From the NCBI RefSeq assembly GCF_017745675.1, contig NZ_JAFLJM010000008.1:124001-188000 (forward strand): a DNA stretch of 64,000 bases, written 5' to 3'. The DNA is from Alkalihalobacillus sp. BA299. GTDB lineage: Bacteria > Bacillota > Bacilli > Bacillales > Bacillaceae_F. Below the pieces are notes generated by a model. That model had not been told where the DNA came from and made no database searches. It saw nothing but the letters and a program-made list of their open reading frames with translations. Shown here one piece after another: positions 8,269 to 16,313 of the stretch; positions within the stretch are counted from its first letter, which is position 1, and each line of letters starts with the position of its first letter. The position numbers were made by a program, and so were the translations under genes.

Positions 8269-8448
8269 ACCTCTTACCTTACTCCTCTCACATTTTTATT
8301 TCGTTACTCTAAATATATTTTACACTACTTACCTATTTTTTTAAAAGAAATTACATTCTAAACATAAAATCTTTTAATTGAGACAATTAAAGCTGCTTTC
8401 ATAGGTTATTATGACCTTGTTGTTCTTTTTTATAGGTTTGCCTTCCCT

Positions 8449-8477
8449 AAAAAGAACCAAATGGTTGGTTCTTTTTT
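8449..8477. terminator. Perfect hairpin terminator, likely bidirectional
   Basis: AAAAAGAACCAA (8449-8460), a 4-nt loop, then TTGGTTCTTTTTT. The 12-bp stem is perfect, with A and T tracts on both sides. It could end leftward transcription from the catabolic operon. Confidence 0.7.
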
Positions 8478-8482
8478 CAACT

Positions 8483-8600
8483 TATACTGTTTTATTTTCA
8501 ACTTCTCCGAAAATATTTTTAACTTTAGGCATTTTATTTTCAACTTCGGTCCATTTATCGATTTCTCGACAACAATAGACAAAATCCAACACTACTCACT
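8483..8600 (-). repeat. 21-bp tandem-repeat element, copy 1 (VENK heptads)
   Basis: The plus strand shows four or five 21-nt units of the type TTATTTTCAACTTCGGTCCAT ending in a distinct TTATCGATTTCTCGACAA unit. Read on the minus strand the frame gives REIDKWTEVENKMPKV, then more EVENK-type heptads, to a TAA at 8483-8485. I see no ribosome site or start codon in good context. The same unit order recurs at 60082-60207. It is either a decayed short gene family or a non-coding repeat; coding status is unproven. Confidence 0.6.
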
Positions 8601-8610
8601 TTCTATAAAA

Positions 8611-8682
8611 ATAAAAATAGACCCGATTTCCCGAGCCTACATTTAAAAACTTTATGAAAAGCCACCTGTCCACTACTTTTCA
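8611..8682 (-). pseudogene. Remnant: terminator plus 3' tail of a second GlnR/TnrA-like gene
   Basis: The minus strand carries the last codons TGGFS-stop, preceded by K-stop-W where the intact gene at 21084-21437 has KYRTGGFS (TAC changed to TAG). Downstream it carries the same GGCTCGG-GAAA-type terminator hairpin followed by TATTTTT. The block 8611-8682 aligns with 21041-21114. Nothing recognisable of the upstream coding region remains. This is the trace of a duplicated regulator gene. Confidence 0.65.
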
Positions 8683-8730
8683 TTTCAATATTCGTGTCTA
8701 CTGATCTGTATATTTCATCAGTTACCATTT

Positions 8731-9567
8731 TTAAGAATAATTATAAAACCCTTTTCCACTTTTCCTTCCTAATTCCCCTGCTGCAACCATTGTTCTTAAT
8801 AATTCTGGGACTCTATATTTAGAATCATTCGTTTTAATGTACAATGCCTCTTGAATATTTAGTAACGTATCTAAGCCAATCATGTCAGCGAGCCAAAGCG
8901 GTCCAATTGGGTGATTGGCACCTAACTTCATCCCTTTGTCAATATCGGCTACTGATGCGGTTCCCTCGTCTACCAGGGATATCGCTTCACAAATCATCGG
9001 GACGAGCAATCGATTTACAACAAATAAAGGGGTGTCACGTACTAGTATACTTTCTTTTTGAAGCTCTGCTACAAACTTCTCTACTGTTTGTAATGTCTCG
9101 CTTGACGTGTTTTCGGTACAAGTAATTTCCACTAAATTCATTAATGGCACTGGATTGAAAAAGTGTAAGCCACATACACGATCGCTACGATTTGTTACAG
9201 CAACCATATCTGAGATTGTAAGACTCGATGTATTTGAAGCTAGAATCGTATGTTCCTCACATAATGAATCTAGCTCCTTGAATACTTCCCGTTTTGCTTC
9301 AATATTTTCAATAATTGCTTCAATCACGATATCTGCATTCTTCAACTGTTGTTTATCAGTTGTAAACGACACACGATTGATAATTTCACTCATCTGAACC
9401 GTATTGTCCTTTTTAGACAACTTTTCTAAGCTCTTAACCATCGCTTCACGCGCCTTCGTTAAAGCTTCTTCAGTAAGGTCGACCAATACGACCTCATTAC
9501 CGTATGTAGCTGAAACTTGCGCAATTCCATTTCCCATAATGCCAGAACCTAATACACCTATTTTCAT
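8731..9567 (-). CDS. 3-hydroxyacyl-CoA (3-hydroxybutyryl-CoA) dehydrogenase
   Basis: A 278-residue soluble dehydrogenase. The Rossmann motif GVLGSGIMGNGIA opens the protein. The catalytic histidine lies in CGLHFFNPVPLMNLVE and the C-terminal dimerisation domain has IGPLWLADMIGLDT. It oxidises an L-3-hydroxyacyl-CoA with NAD. Length and sequence fit the Hbd/MmgB group. It is the last gene of the TetR-led operon and follows both enoyl-CoA hydratases, the expected next enzyme; no thiolase is present in the cluster. GTGAGGAG precedes the ATG. Confidence 0.92.
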   Translation of the reverse strand: MKIGVLGSGIMGNGIAQVSATYGNEVVLVDLTEEALTKAREAMVKSLEKLSKKDNTVQMSEIINRVSFTTDKQQLKNADIVIEAIIENIEAKREVFKELDSLCEEHTILASNTSSLTISDMVAVTNRSDRVCGLHFFNPVPLMNLVEITCTENTSSETLQTVEKFVAELQKESILVRDTPLFVVNRLLVPMICEAISLVDEGTASVADIDKGMKLGANHPIGPLWLADMIGLDTLLNIQEALYIKTNDSKYRVPELLRTMVAAGELGRKSGKGFYNYS

Positions 9568-9632
9568 TGTTTCTCCTCACTTTCACCAATCATTTTTGAT
9601 TCATTCTTGTTAAAAGATACTTATCATTTCTT

Positions 9633-10682
9633 CTACAAAATTTTATTCGCTCGCGTTAGGTTTGCCATCTCAAAAATATTCGCCACAGCTTTATTTAAGT
9701 TTTCAAATCGATTATCTTCAATTTCACCTTTTGCCCAACGTGCATAAATTTGCTGTAAAATAACCCCTAGCTTATAAAAACCAAACGCAACATAATAGTT
9801 GATATGAGACACATCACGTCCGCTTTCCGTCGCATACAGTTCGACAAATTCACGGCGGCTAAAGAAACCTGGCTGGTTCGTTACAACATTAATTCCAAGG
9901 TCTGGATCCCCTGATTGATTCCAATAAGCAACCGTAGCACCTAGATCTGTCATAGGGTCGCCAATCGTTGAAAGCTCCCAATCGAGTACACCGTTTACCT
10001 TGCTAGGATCTTCATGATCTAGTAACAAATTGTTTAATTTAAAATCATTATGAACGATCGTCGTTTCTTTTGTAGCAGGGAGATGCTTTAAAAACCATGT
10101 CTCTAATTCATGAACACCTTGTATTTCATCTGTTTTTGAGTGCTGATATCTTTTTATCCAGCTATTTACTTGTCTCTCAAGATAGCCTTCTGGTCGACCA
10201 ATATCTATTAAATTTGCTTTCTTATAATCTATTGATTGTAATTCAATTAATGCCTGAATAATGCTTTTAGATATAGTGGGTCCTGCTACAGTAGAGTCCC
10301 TATATGCTGCTGGTAAAACATCATCGATCGCTACCCCCTGTTTTTTTTCCATGATATAAAAATGTCTCCCCATAATTTCTGGATCCTCATTATATAAATA
10401 AGGTTTAGGGGCTAATGGGTACACCTTATTAATCTTACTTAAAATCGTATACTCCCGCTGCATATCATGTGCCTTTTTCGGAATTTCTCCAAAAGGAGGT
10501 CTTCTTAACACCGTCTCCCATTCCCCAAATGAAACTAAATACGTTAAGTTAGAGTAGCCTTCGGAAAACTTCTTGATCTTCATTGGCTCGTTCGGAATTT
10601 CTTCAATAGAATCCCTTAATAGCCGTTCGAATCGCTTCCAATCAATATGTTGATGGTCAACAATGGGATGATTCGTTTCCAT
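9633..10682 (-). CDS. APH-like phosphotransferase family protein (ACAD10/11 kinase-domain type)
   Basis: A 349-residue kinase-fold protein. GYSNLTYLVSF is the nucleotide-binding region, TIVHNDFKLNNLLLD the catalytic loop (HxDxxxxN) and GVLDWELSTIGDP the DxD metal motif. Such proteins accompany acyl-CoA dehydrogenases and ligases; the mammalian ACAD10/11 kinase domains phosphorylate 4-hydroxyacyl-CoAs. A role on a hydroxylated acyl intermediate is therefore inferred. A longer frame starts inside the preceding gene, but GAAAGGAGAG upstream of ATG 10682 defines the start. Confidence 0.85.
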   Translation of the reverse strand: METNHPIVDHQHIDWKRFERLLRDSIEEIPNEPMKIKKFSEGYSNLTYLVSFGEWETVLRRPPFGEIPKKAHDMQREYTILSKINKVYPLAPKPYLYNEDPEIMGRHFYIMEKKQGVAIDDVLPAAYRDSTVAGPTISKSIIQALIELQSIDYKKANLIDIGRPEGYLERQVNSWIKRYQHSKTDEIQGVHELETWFLKHLPATKETTIVHNDFKLNNLLLDHEDPSKVNGVLDWELSTIGDPMTDLGATVAYWNQSGDPDLGINVVTNQPGFFSRREFVELYATESGRDVSHINYYVAFGFYKLGVILQQIYARWAKGEIEDNRFENLNKAVANIFEMANLTRANKIL

Positions 10683-10704
10683 GATTTCTCTCCTTTCTGT
10701 CACT

Positions 10705-11493
10705 CTACTTCCCTTGAAAATTTGGTTTTCTTTTTTCTTTAAATGCCCGTACGCCTTCTTGCATATCCTCCGTGCAGCAGAGCTCTGCAAAGGCATTTGA
10801 TTCCAGCTCTTGCCCTTCAGCTAAAGAAGCTTCTAATCCCTGATCAATTACAGCCTTTGCCAGTGAAATTGCCTTCGGGCCCTTGCTTGCTATTTCCTTG
10901 GCAATGGATAATGCGACGGAGTAGGATTCTCCATTTGGGACTACTTTTTCTACTAATCCCACATTGTACGCCTCTTCAGAGGAAATCGCTGCCCCAGTAA
11001 AAATCAATTCCTTTGCCTTCCCTTGTCCTATCAACCTAGCTAAACGCTGGGTTCCTCCATATCCCGGAAGGATCCCTAAACCCGTTTCAGGAAGGCCCAG
11101 CTTTGCTTTCTCTTCAGCAATACGAATATCACAAGCAAGTGCTAATTCCAGTCCTCCACCTAAAGCTAGCCCATTGATGGCGCAAATAACAGGAAAATGG
11201 GCATGTGCCAATTGATCAAAAATCTTTTTACCCTTCTCTACTAATTGTTTTCCGCTCACTGCATCAAGTGACGGAAATTGGTTTATGTTTGCGCCTGCTA
11301 CAAAGGCTTTTTCACCCATTGCTCTTATGACCAACGCTCTGCAGGATGGCTCCAACAGTATTTTATCAACCGCGACTTCCAACTCATTTAAAAGGGTGTC
11401 CGTCAATACATTTAACGGCGGGTTATTAATTGTAATGGTTGCAATAAAATCTTGAATATCATAAGTAACATAAAGACTTTTTGTTTCTTCCAT
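10705..11493 (-). CDS. Enoyl-CoA hydratase
   Basis: A 262-residue crotonase. ITINNPPLNVLT is followed by the oxyanion region AGANINQFPSL, then INGLALGGGLELALACDIRIA and the catalytic loop GLPETGLGILPGYGGTQRLARLIG, whose E and G residues are those of a true hydratase. It probably hydrates the 2-enoyl-CoA produced by the acyl-CoA dehydrogenase of this operon. It lies 16 nt after comB-like and 22 nt before the kinase gene. Confidence 0.92.
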   Translation of the reverse strand: MEETKSLYVTYDIQDFIATITINNPPLNVLTDTLLNELEVAVDKILLEPSCRALVIRAMGEKAFVAGANINQFPSLDAVSGKQLVEKGKKIFDQLAHAHFPVICAINGLALGGGLELALACDIRIAEEKAKLGLPETGLGILPGYGGTQRLARLIGQGKAKELIFTGAAISSEEAYNVGLVEKVVPNGESYSVALSIAKEIASKGPKAISLAKAVIDQGLEASLAEGQELESNAFAELCCTEDMQEGVRAFKEKRKPNFQGK

Positions 11494-11509
11494 CTAGCAT
11501 CCTTCCTTT

Positions 11510-12247
11510 CTATTTACTCTCCCTTACTAGTTTGCAAACGAAACTGCCGTTTTGATAGATCGGTACTGCATCCATGGTCTCAAAATGGTCTATTACCCAT
11601 TGCGATGTGTGGCCATAACCAGTTTGTACTAATAAATTAGCCGTTTCTCCTTCTAAAAGGTTTTGAAATTCTATAGACTTAGAATTTAAATAAGAATCTC
11701 TCGCTAATTTAGCGGCGTCCGAAAGCTGGTAGTTTCCTTTAGCCATTAGATGCTCAATAATATGCCCCGCACCGACGAAGTCCTCCATGGAGAAGCGCCC
11801 TGCATTACCTGAACATACGATGACGATAGAGGAATCATCCTCTTGTAAGTGAATCTCTTCTGCTACTCGGTGTCCATTAAGAAGTGAGGAAACATATAAG
11901 CTTACAGCGTTCTTCGCATTTTCCACTGCAATCGTCCCATTTGTCGAGCATATAATGGCAGCTTGTTCATTACTTGGTTTTGCAATCAGAGTTGGATCTG
12001 GGTATTGGAAATTTTCAATACCCTCCCCGTTTAATTCTCCCATGAGAAGAAAGTAATATGGTTCCTCTTTTACCACATCTAATGCGGTTTGGGCATCCTT
12101 TACCGCATATACAGGTTTAAAGCCATTTTCGACTAAACATGTAATCGTAGAAGTAGCTAGAAAAACATCAATCACAACAGCAGTGCAATGTTTTATTAAT
12201 GATGAATCAACTAACTCCTTTTGCGTAATGACTTGAATTTTTCGCAT
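11510..12247 (-). CDS. ComB family protein (2-phosphosulfolactate phosphatase-like)
   Basis: A 245-residue protein with the ComB landmarks VVIDVFLATSTI, LMGELNGEGIENF, IICSTNGTIAVENA and VIVCSGNAGRFSMEDFVGAGHI. Characterised members dephosphorylate 2-phosphosulfolactate, in archaeal CoM synthesis and the B. subtilis yit sulfolactate route. The usual arginine of DVFRATST is leucine here, so specificity may differ. It sits between dctQ and an enoyl-CoA hydratase with no other sulfonate gene nearby, an unusual context. Family call is good; substrate unknown. Confidence 0.8.
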   Translation of the reverse strand: MRKIQVITQKELVDSSLIKHCTAVVIDVFLATSTITCLVENGFKPVYAVKDAQTALDVVKEEPYYFLLMGELNGEGIENFQYPDPTLIAKPSNEQAAIICSTNGTIAVENAKNAVSLYVSSLLNGHRVAEEIHLQEDDSSIVIVCSGNAGRFSMEDFVGAGHIIEHLMAKGNYQLSDAAKLARDSYLNSKSIEFQNLLEGETANLLVQTGYGHTSQWVIDHFETMDAVPIYQNGSFVCKLVRESK

Positions 12248-12276
12248 GTTCTCAAATCCTTTTTATTTGTTCACCA

Positions 12277-12810
12277 TTATTCGTATTTAAATTGAAAAGT
12301 GGCTACCTTTTCTTTAATGTTTTTAAGTAAAATAAACACATTTTCTATTACTATCATTCCAAAAGCAATCGGAATAAGGAAGAACAAAGGATAAAGCGGA
12401 TAAAGAGCTCCCGCCGCAGGAAATGCCATTTCTCTTTCCAATCCTGTCATCGCATATGTCCATGTAAATTGCGTCATCAACACAAGTATCACTATTTCAA
12501 TGACAAGCATCCCAATGATAAACACCATTTTCGTTTTATTGTGAAACTTCTCAATAAGTAAATCCATTTTAGGTAATACACCCGAGGAGTAGATATATGC
12601 GAGTGACGGGAATACCACAAGCGGCATAAAGTAATTTTTCACAATTTCAAATCCACCTCTAATGGAATCCCCTGCTAGATTACGCAGTATTACATCATAT
12701 ACAATAAAAAACATCATCAAAAACAAGGCAATTCCACTAATCCATACACCGATGACCTTTATATAATTAAAATACTTATACGCATTTTCGATACCTTTCA
12801 ACACCTTCAT
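12277..12810 (-). CDS. dctQ: TRAP transporter small permease (DctQ)
   Basis: A 177-residue membrane protein with four hydrophobic segments (about 20-40, 55-75, 92-112, 135-160). The family signature region FMMFFIVYDVILRNLAG appears near the N-terminus. It pairs with DctM to form the membrane part of a tripartite importer for a carboxylate. The GGGAGG lies directly against ATG 12810, so a GTG at 12804 may be the real start. Gene order is P-M-Q rather than the commoner P-Q-M. Confidence 0.9.
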   Translation of the reverse strand: MKVLKGIENAYKYFNYIKVIGVWISGIALFLMMFFIVYDVILRNLAGDSIRGGFEIVKNYFMPLVVFPSLAYIYSSGVLPKMDLLIEKFHNKTKMVFIIGMLVIEIVILVLMTQFTWTYAMTGLEREMAFPAAGALYPLYPLFFLIPIAFGMIVIENVFILLKNIKEKVATFQFKYE

Positions 12811-12820
12811 CCTCCCTTCA

Positions 12821-14146
12821 TTAATCCATGGAATTCGGTAAAAATGTTACGATTTCAGGAAAAGCAATCATTAATCCACAAACAACAACTAACGCAGCTA
12901 CCGCAAAAATCATTCCGATTCTAAATATGGGTTCTAAACGAATTTTACTCACCCCAGCAACAGCATAAACACTTAGCCCAACAGGCGGTGTAATTAACCC
13001 AATTGTGCAAATGACTCCAACAAATATACCGAACCAGAGTAAATCAACTTGAAGCTGTGTAATAATCGGAAGAAGGACTGGGATCGACATTAAAATAACG
13101 GCAGCCCCTTCAATGAACATAAACATAATAAATAAAACGGCTGAAATGACAATTAAGACTAGCACTGGTGAATCCATAATTGGCTCTAAAAGGGAAATTA
13201 ACTTCCTTGGTAAGAGAGATAACGAAACGAATCGGCCAAAAATTTGAGCACCAATCATAATTAACATAACCATTCCGGTTAACCGGAGTGTTTCAATCAC
13301 TGAAGACTTTACAAAAGTTGCATTTACCTTTCCTAGAACTAAAGCGGAAATAAATGCAGCGAAAGCACCGACAGCACCAGCTTCAGTAGGAGTAAATACT
13401 CCCGAATAAATCCCTCCAAAAATAATGACCATAATAAGTAGTGCCACTATACAAACGATAAAAAGCCTTAATGGTAAAACGGTAGTCTGCGGCACGTCTA
13501 TTGTTGCTGCTATTTCTTGTACGTCTTCTTTCTCTTTCTTTTGCAGTTTAAAGCAAACAAGCATCGAAATGATAAAAACAACCAGTACCATTATTCCTGG
13601 GATAAATGCCCCTATAAACAATTTTCCTACAGGCGTCTCTGTCGCTACTCCATATAAAATGAGAATAATACTTGGCGGAATAATTCCTGCAAGCGAACCA
13701 CCTGCTGCTGCTATTGCTCCTGCCAAAGGCGCGCTATAGCCGTGCTTTCTTAGCTCCGGAATCGCAACCTGACCTAATGAAGCAGCAGTCGCTGTTCCAG
13801 AACCCGAAACTGCACCAAGAATTCCTCCGATTGTAAGCGTAAGTACGCCTAAAATGCTATTCTTTCCTTTTGAAACTTTATGCACTATATAGAAAATATC
13901 TCTTACAATGTCGGATTGAAGGATGAATTGGGCCATTAATACGAACAATGGAATCGTCGTCAACGTATAACTTGCTACACGATTAAAAGGTTCATTTCCC
14001 AACAATCCAGGTAGAATACTAAAGCCTTCGAGCAATATCAGACCTATGACCCCACAGGCAAATAGTACCGAATGAATATATAAACCTGAAGCGAGAAATA
14101 GGATTAGCATAATAAGGATTACGAAGATAACTACTAAACTACTCAT
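12821..14146 (-). CDS. dctM: TRAP transporter large permease (DctM)
   Basis: A 441-residue protein with about 12-13 hydrophobic segments. GAVSGSGTATAASLGQVAIPEL and GIIPPSIILILYGV are canonical DctM motifs, as is GLITPPVGLSVYAVAGV near the end. It moves substrate delivered by the binding protein, usually coupled to Na+. It overlaps nothing and is separated from dctP by a 160-nt spacer with a strong hairpin. Confidence 0.95.
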   Translation of the reverse strand: MSSLVVIFVILIMLILFLASGLYIHSVLFACGVIGLILLEGFSILPGLLGNEPFNRVASYTLTTIPLFVLMAQFILQSDIVRDIFYIVHKVSKGKNSILGVLTLTIGGILGAVSGSGTATAASLGQVAIPELRKHGYSAPLAGAIAAAGGSLAGIIPPSIILILYGVATETPVGKLFIGAFIPGIMVLVVFIISMLVCFKLQKKEKEDVQEIAATIDVPQTTVLPLRLFIVCIVALLIMVIIFGGIYSGVFTPTEAGAVGAFAAFISALVLGKVNATFVKSSVIETLRLTGMVMLIMIGAQIFGRFVSLSLLPRKLISLLEPIMDSPVLVLIVISAVLFIMFMFIEGAAVILMSIPVLLPIITQLQVDLLWFGIFVGVICTIGLITPPVGLSVYAVAGVSKIRLEPIFRIGMIFAVAALVVVCGLMIAFPEIVTFLPNSMD

Positions 14147-14179
14147 AGAAGAACCCTACCTTTCACTTATCAAAATAAC

Positions 14180-14239
14180 GGAAAAATCTTGCCACCGTTT
14201 GTAAAACGTATCCTATAGCATACATTCGGTGACAAGATT
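14180..14239 (-). terminator. Intercistronic hairpin/attenuator between dctP and dctM
   Basis: AATCTTGCCACCG (14185-14197) pairs with CGGTGACAAGATT (14227-14239) with one mismatch. On the minus strand it is followed by TTTTTCC. It probably stops or stabilises part of the transcripts so that the binding protein exceeds the permeases. Confidence 0.65.
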
Positions 14240-14305
14240 ATGCTTAAACTATTAAATATTCATGATATTACTAAGTGTTATTGCACTTCTTGAACCGCTA
14301 GAGGA

Positions 14306-15457
14306 TTAGTCGATATTTTTTAAGCTTTCCGTCACATCTCCACCTTGTTCGATAATGATGTCACGCCATAACGTAATTAGTTTCTTGCCTGGTAAACCTT
14401 GTTCTTCTAAAAGATTTGCATAATCCATCCAAGTTTCTTCGATACCTTGGTTAATTAAATCTTGCACACCTTGGTCTAAAGAAGAAAACTCAACAAACTT
14501 ACCGCCATCTTCCTTGTTTTGGGCAATGATCTCTTCTGAACGTCTAATCCATTCTTCTGCACCTTGAGGGAAGATTTCTTCGTTTGCTTGAATCATTGCT
14601 TCTTGCACATTTTGAGGAAGTGAATCAAATTTCTCTTTGCTCATTCCAATAAACGCATTGAAATGGCCAAAGTTTACACCTGTTACCGTATATCTAAATA
14701 AATCTTGGAAACCATAGCCTGACCAGTCTGCAATACTGTAAAAGCTTCCGTCAAATGTACCTCTGCTTAATGCATCATACATATCTACTGCTGGCATCGT
14801 CACACTATTAATCCCCGTTTTTTCTGAATATACTTCATGGATACGAGATGGTGTTCTAAGTCCAGTTCCTTTTACATCATCTACAGAGTTAAACTCTTTA
14901 CCCGTAGTAGAAATAGAGTATTCTTGTGTTGTCGAAATCGGGAATACCTGGAAGTTAGAAAATTGCATGTCAGAATAAGTTTTGCCGTCGGCTAGCTCCA
15001 CATCACTATTTAAAAGCGCTCTCCACGCATTTGCCCCAATATGAGCATCTGAATGTGCTAAAGGTAGCATTGTCACCTCAGCCATTGGATACTGATCTGG
15101 TTGATAGATTGGTAGAATAAGGGCAACATCGACTGTGCCATTCAGTACGGCATCCCCTTCACCTGGAACGGAAACAAGCTCTCCGCCAGCGAAAGTTTCA
15201 AATTGAACTTGTCCATCTGTCAGTTCTTCTACTTTATCCATCCAAGGAACCATATTGTCAGACCACCAAGCGTGTTGTGCACTTAATCCAGTGGCCGCTC
15301 GTAACGTAATCACTTCTTTCTCTTCTCCTGCTGAGCTGCCTCCATCTGAAGTGCTACCTCCAGATTCTCCTCCAGTAGTTCCGCCTGAACAAGCACCAAG
15401 AAATAATAAAGCACTTACAACGATCGAAGAAATAAAGCTTTTTTTAAATTTTTTCAT
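14306..15457 (-). CDS. dctP: TRAP transporter substrate-binding protein (DctP), lipoprotein
   Basis: About 383 residues. A basic N-terminus and hydrophobic stretch end in the lipobox LGAC followed by a Gly/Ser-rich linker, so it is anchored outside the membrane. The body shows the DctP landmarks GLRTPSRIHEVY (with the conserved substrate-binding arginine), VDMYDALSRGTFDGSFYSIADW and NEEIFPQGAEEW. It captures a carboxylate for DctMQ; the flanking acyl-CoA ligase suggests that carboxylate is then activated to a CoA thioester. ATG 15457 is chosen over two preceding TTG codons because of the GGGGG spacing. Confidence 0.92.
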   Translation of the reverse strand: MKKFKKSFISSIVVSALLFLGACSGGTTGGESGGSTSDGGSSAGEEKEVITLRAATGLSAQHAWWSDNMVPWMDKVEELTDGQVQFETFAGGELVSVPGEGDAVLNGTVDVALILPIYQPDQYPMAEVTMLPLAHSDAHIGANAWRALLNSDVELADGKTYSDMQFSNFQVFPISTTQEYSISTTGKEFNSVDDVKGTGLRTPSRIHEVYSEKTGINSVTMPAVDMYDALSRGTFDGSFYSIADWSGYGFQDLFRYTVTGVNFGHFNAFIGMSKEKFDSLPQNVQEAMIQANEEIFPQGAEEWIRRSEEIIAQNKEDGGKFVEFSSLDQGVQDLINQGIEETWMDYANLLEEQGLPGKKLITLWRDIIIEQGGDVTESLKNID

Positions 15458-15500
15458 CAACAAAGCCCCCTAATTTTTTATGTTTTCATAAAAGCAAATA

Positions 15501-16277
15501 CTACAGCCCGATAAATTGCGCATTTCGTTTTTCATAAAAAGCTGAAACGCCTTCTTTATGATCTTCGGTCTGAAGAAGTATTGCTTGAATAACGTTTTCC
15601 TGTAGAAATGCAGTTTCATGATGAAGATTTGGAGCGTTATTAACTAGGTATTTTACATACTTATTTGCTACCACCGGTCCATTTACAATAAACTGAGCAA
15701 ACGATTCTGCCGCTTCGACGACATCCCCTTCAGCCACTCGATTAATGAGGTCATGCGATAGGGCCTCTTGTGCTTGAATAACCTTTCCTGCAGAAATCCA
15801 TTCCTTTACAATTGGTGGATTAAGTCGCTCGGATAACGACTTAATCAACCCTAAATCGGGTATGAGCCCAATGTTTGTAAAACTGAGCGCAAACTTTGCT
15901 TCATGACTTGCTACAATAAAATCTGAAGCTAGGGCAATACTAAAGCCTGCACCAGCAGCATAGCCATGAACTGCAGCAATCACGTATTTATCGGTTTCCA
16001 TCAATTTTTTTGATAGACTAGATGCATGCTCTACCCACTTTGCAGCTTCAGAAGCATGCGTAATATTTTGCATCGTTTCAATATCCCCACCTGCACAAAA
16101 GGCTTTTCCATTTCCAGACAGAACAATCACTTTTACTTCAGGGTTTTTTGAATAATCATCAAGGCAATCGTTTATCTCCTGCACCAATTCTCTTGACAAT
16201 GCATTTAATTTTTCAGGACGATTTAATATAATGTGACCAATTTGATTTTGTATTTTTCTTATGACTAATTCACCCAA
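15501..16277 (-). CDS. Enoyl-CoA hydratase/isomerase family protein
   Basis: A 258-residue crotonase-fold protein: HIILNRPEKLNALS, the oxyanion region CAGGDIETM and VHGYAAGAGFSIALASDF. In the segment FALSFTNIGLIPDLGLIKSL the second catalytic position of hydratases is not Glu, so it may be an isomerase. AAAGGAGG followed by 8 nt points to a TTG start at 16277; the upstream in-frame TTG has no ribosome site. It is the second crotonase of the operon. Confidence 0.88.
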   Translation of the reverse strand: MGELVIRKIQNQIGHIILNRPEKLNALSRELVQEINDCLDDYSKNPEVKVIVLSGNGKAFCAGGDIETMQNITHASEAAKWVEHASSLSKKLMETDKYVIAAVHGYAAGAGFSIALASDFIVASHEAKFALSFTNIGLIPDLGLIKSLSERLNPPIVKEWISAGKVIQAQEALSHDLINRVAEGDVVEAAESFAQFIVNGPVVANKYVKYLVNNAPNLHHETAFLQENVIQAILLQTEDHKEGVSAFYEKRNAQFIGL

Positions 16278-16313
16278 ATCTTCAACCTCCTTTTCCAATC
16301 TAAAATATTCTAT

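Noticed and set aside
8483-8600. CRISPR array from 21-nt periodic units
   Set aside because: Units are contiguous and diverged with no unique spacers, and no cas gene is near.
10683-10796. N-terminal extension of the APH-like protein
   Set aside because: It overlaps the upstream enoyl-CoA hydratase coding region and lacks a ribosome site; the ATG at 10682 has a strong one.
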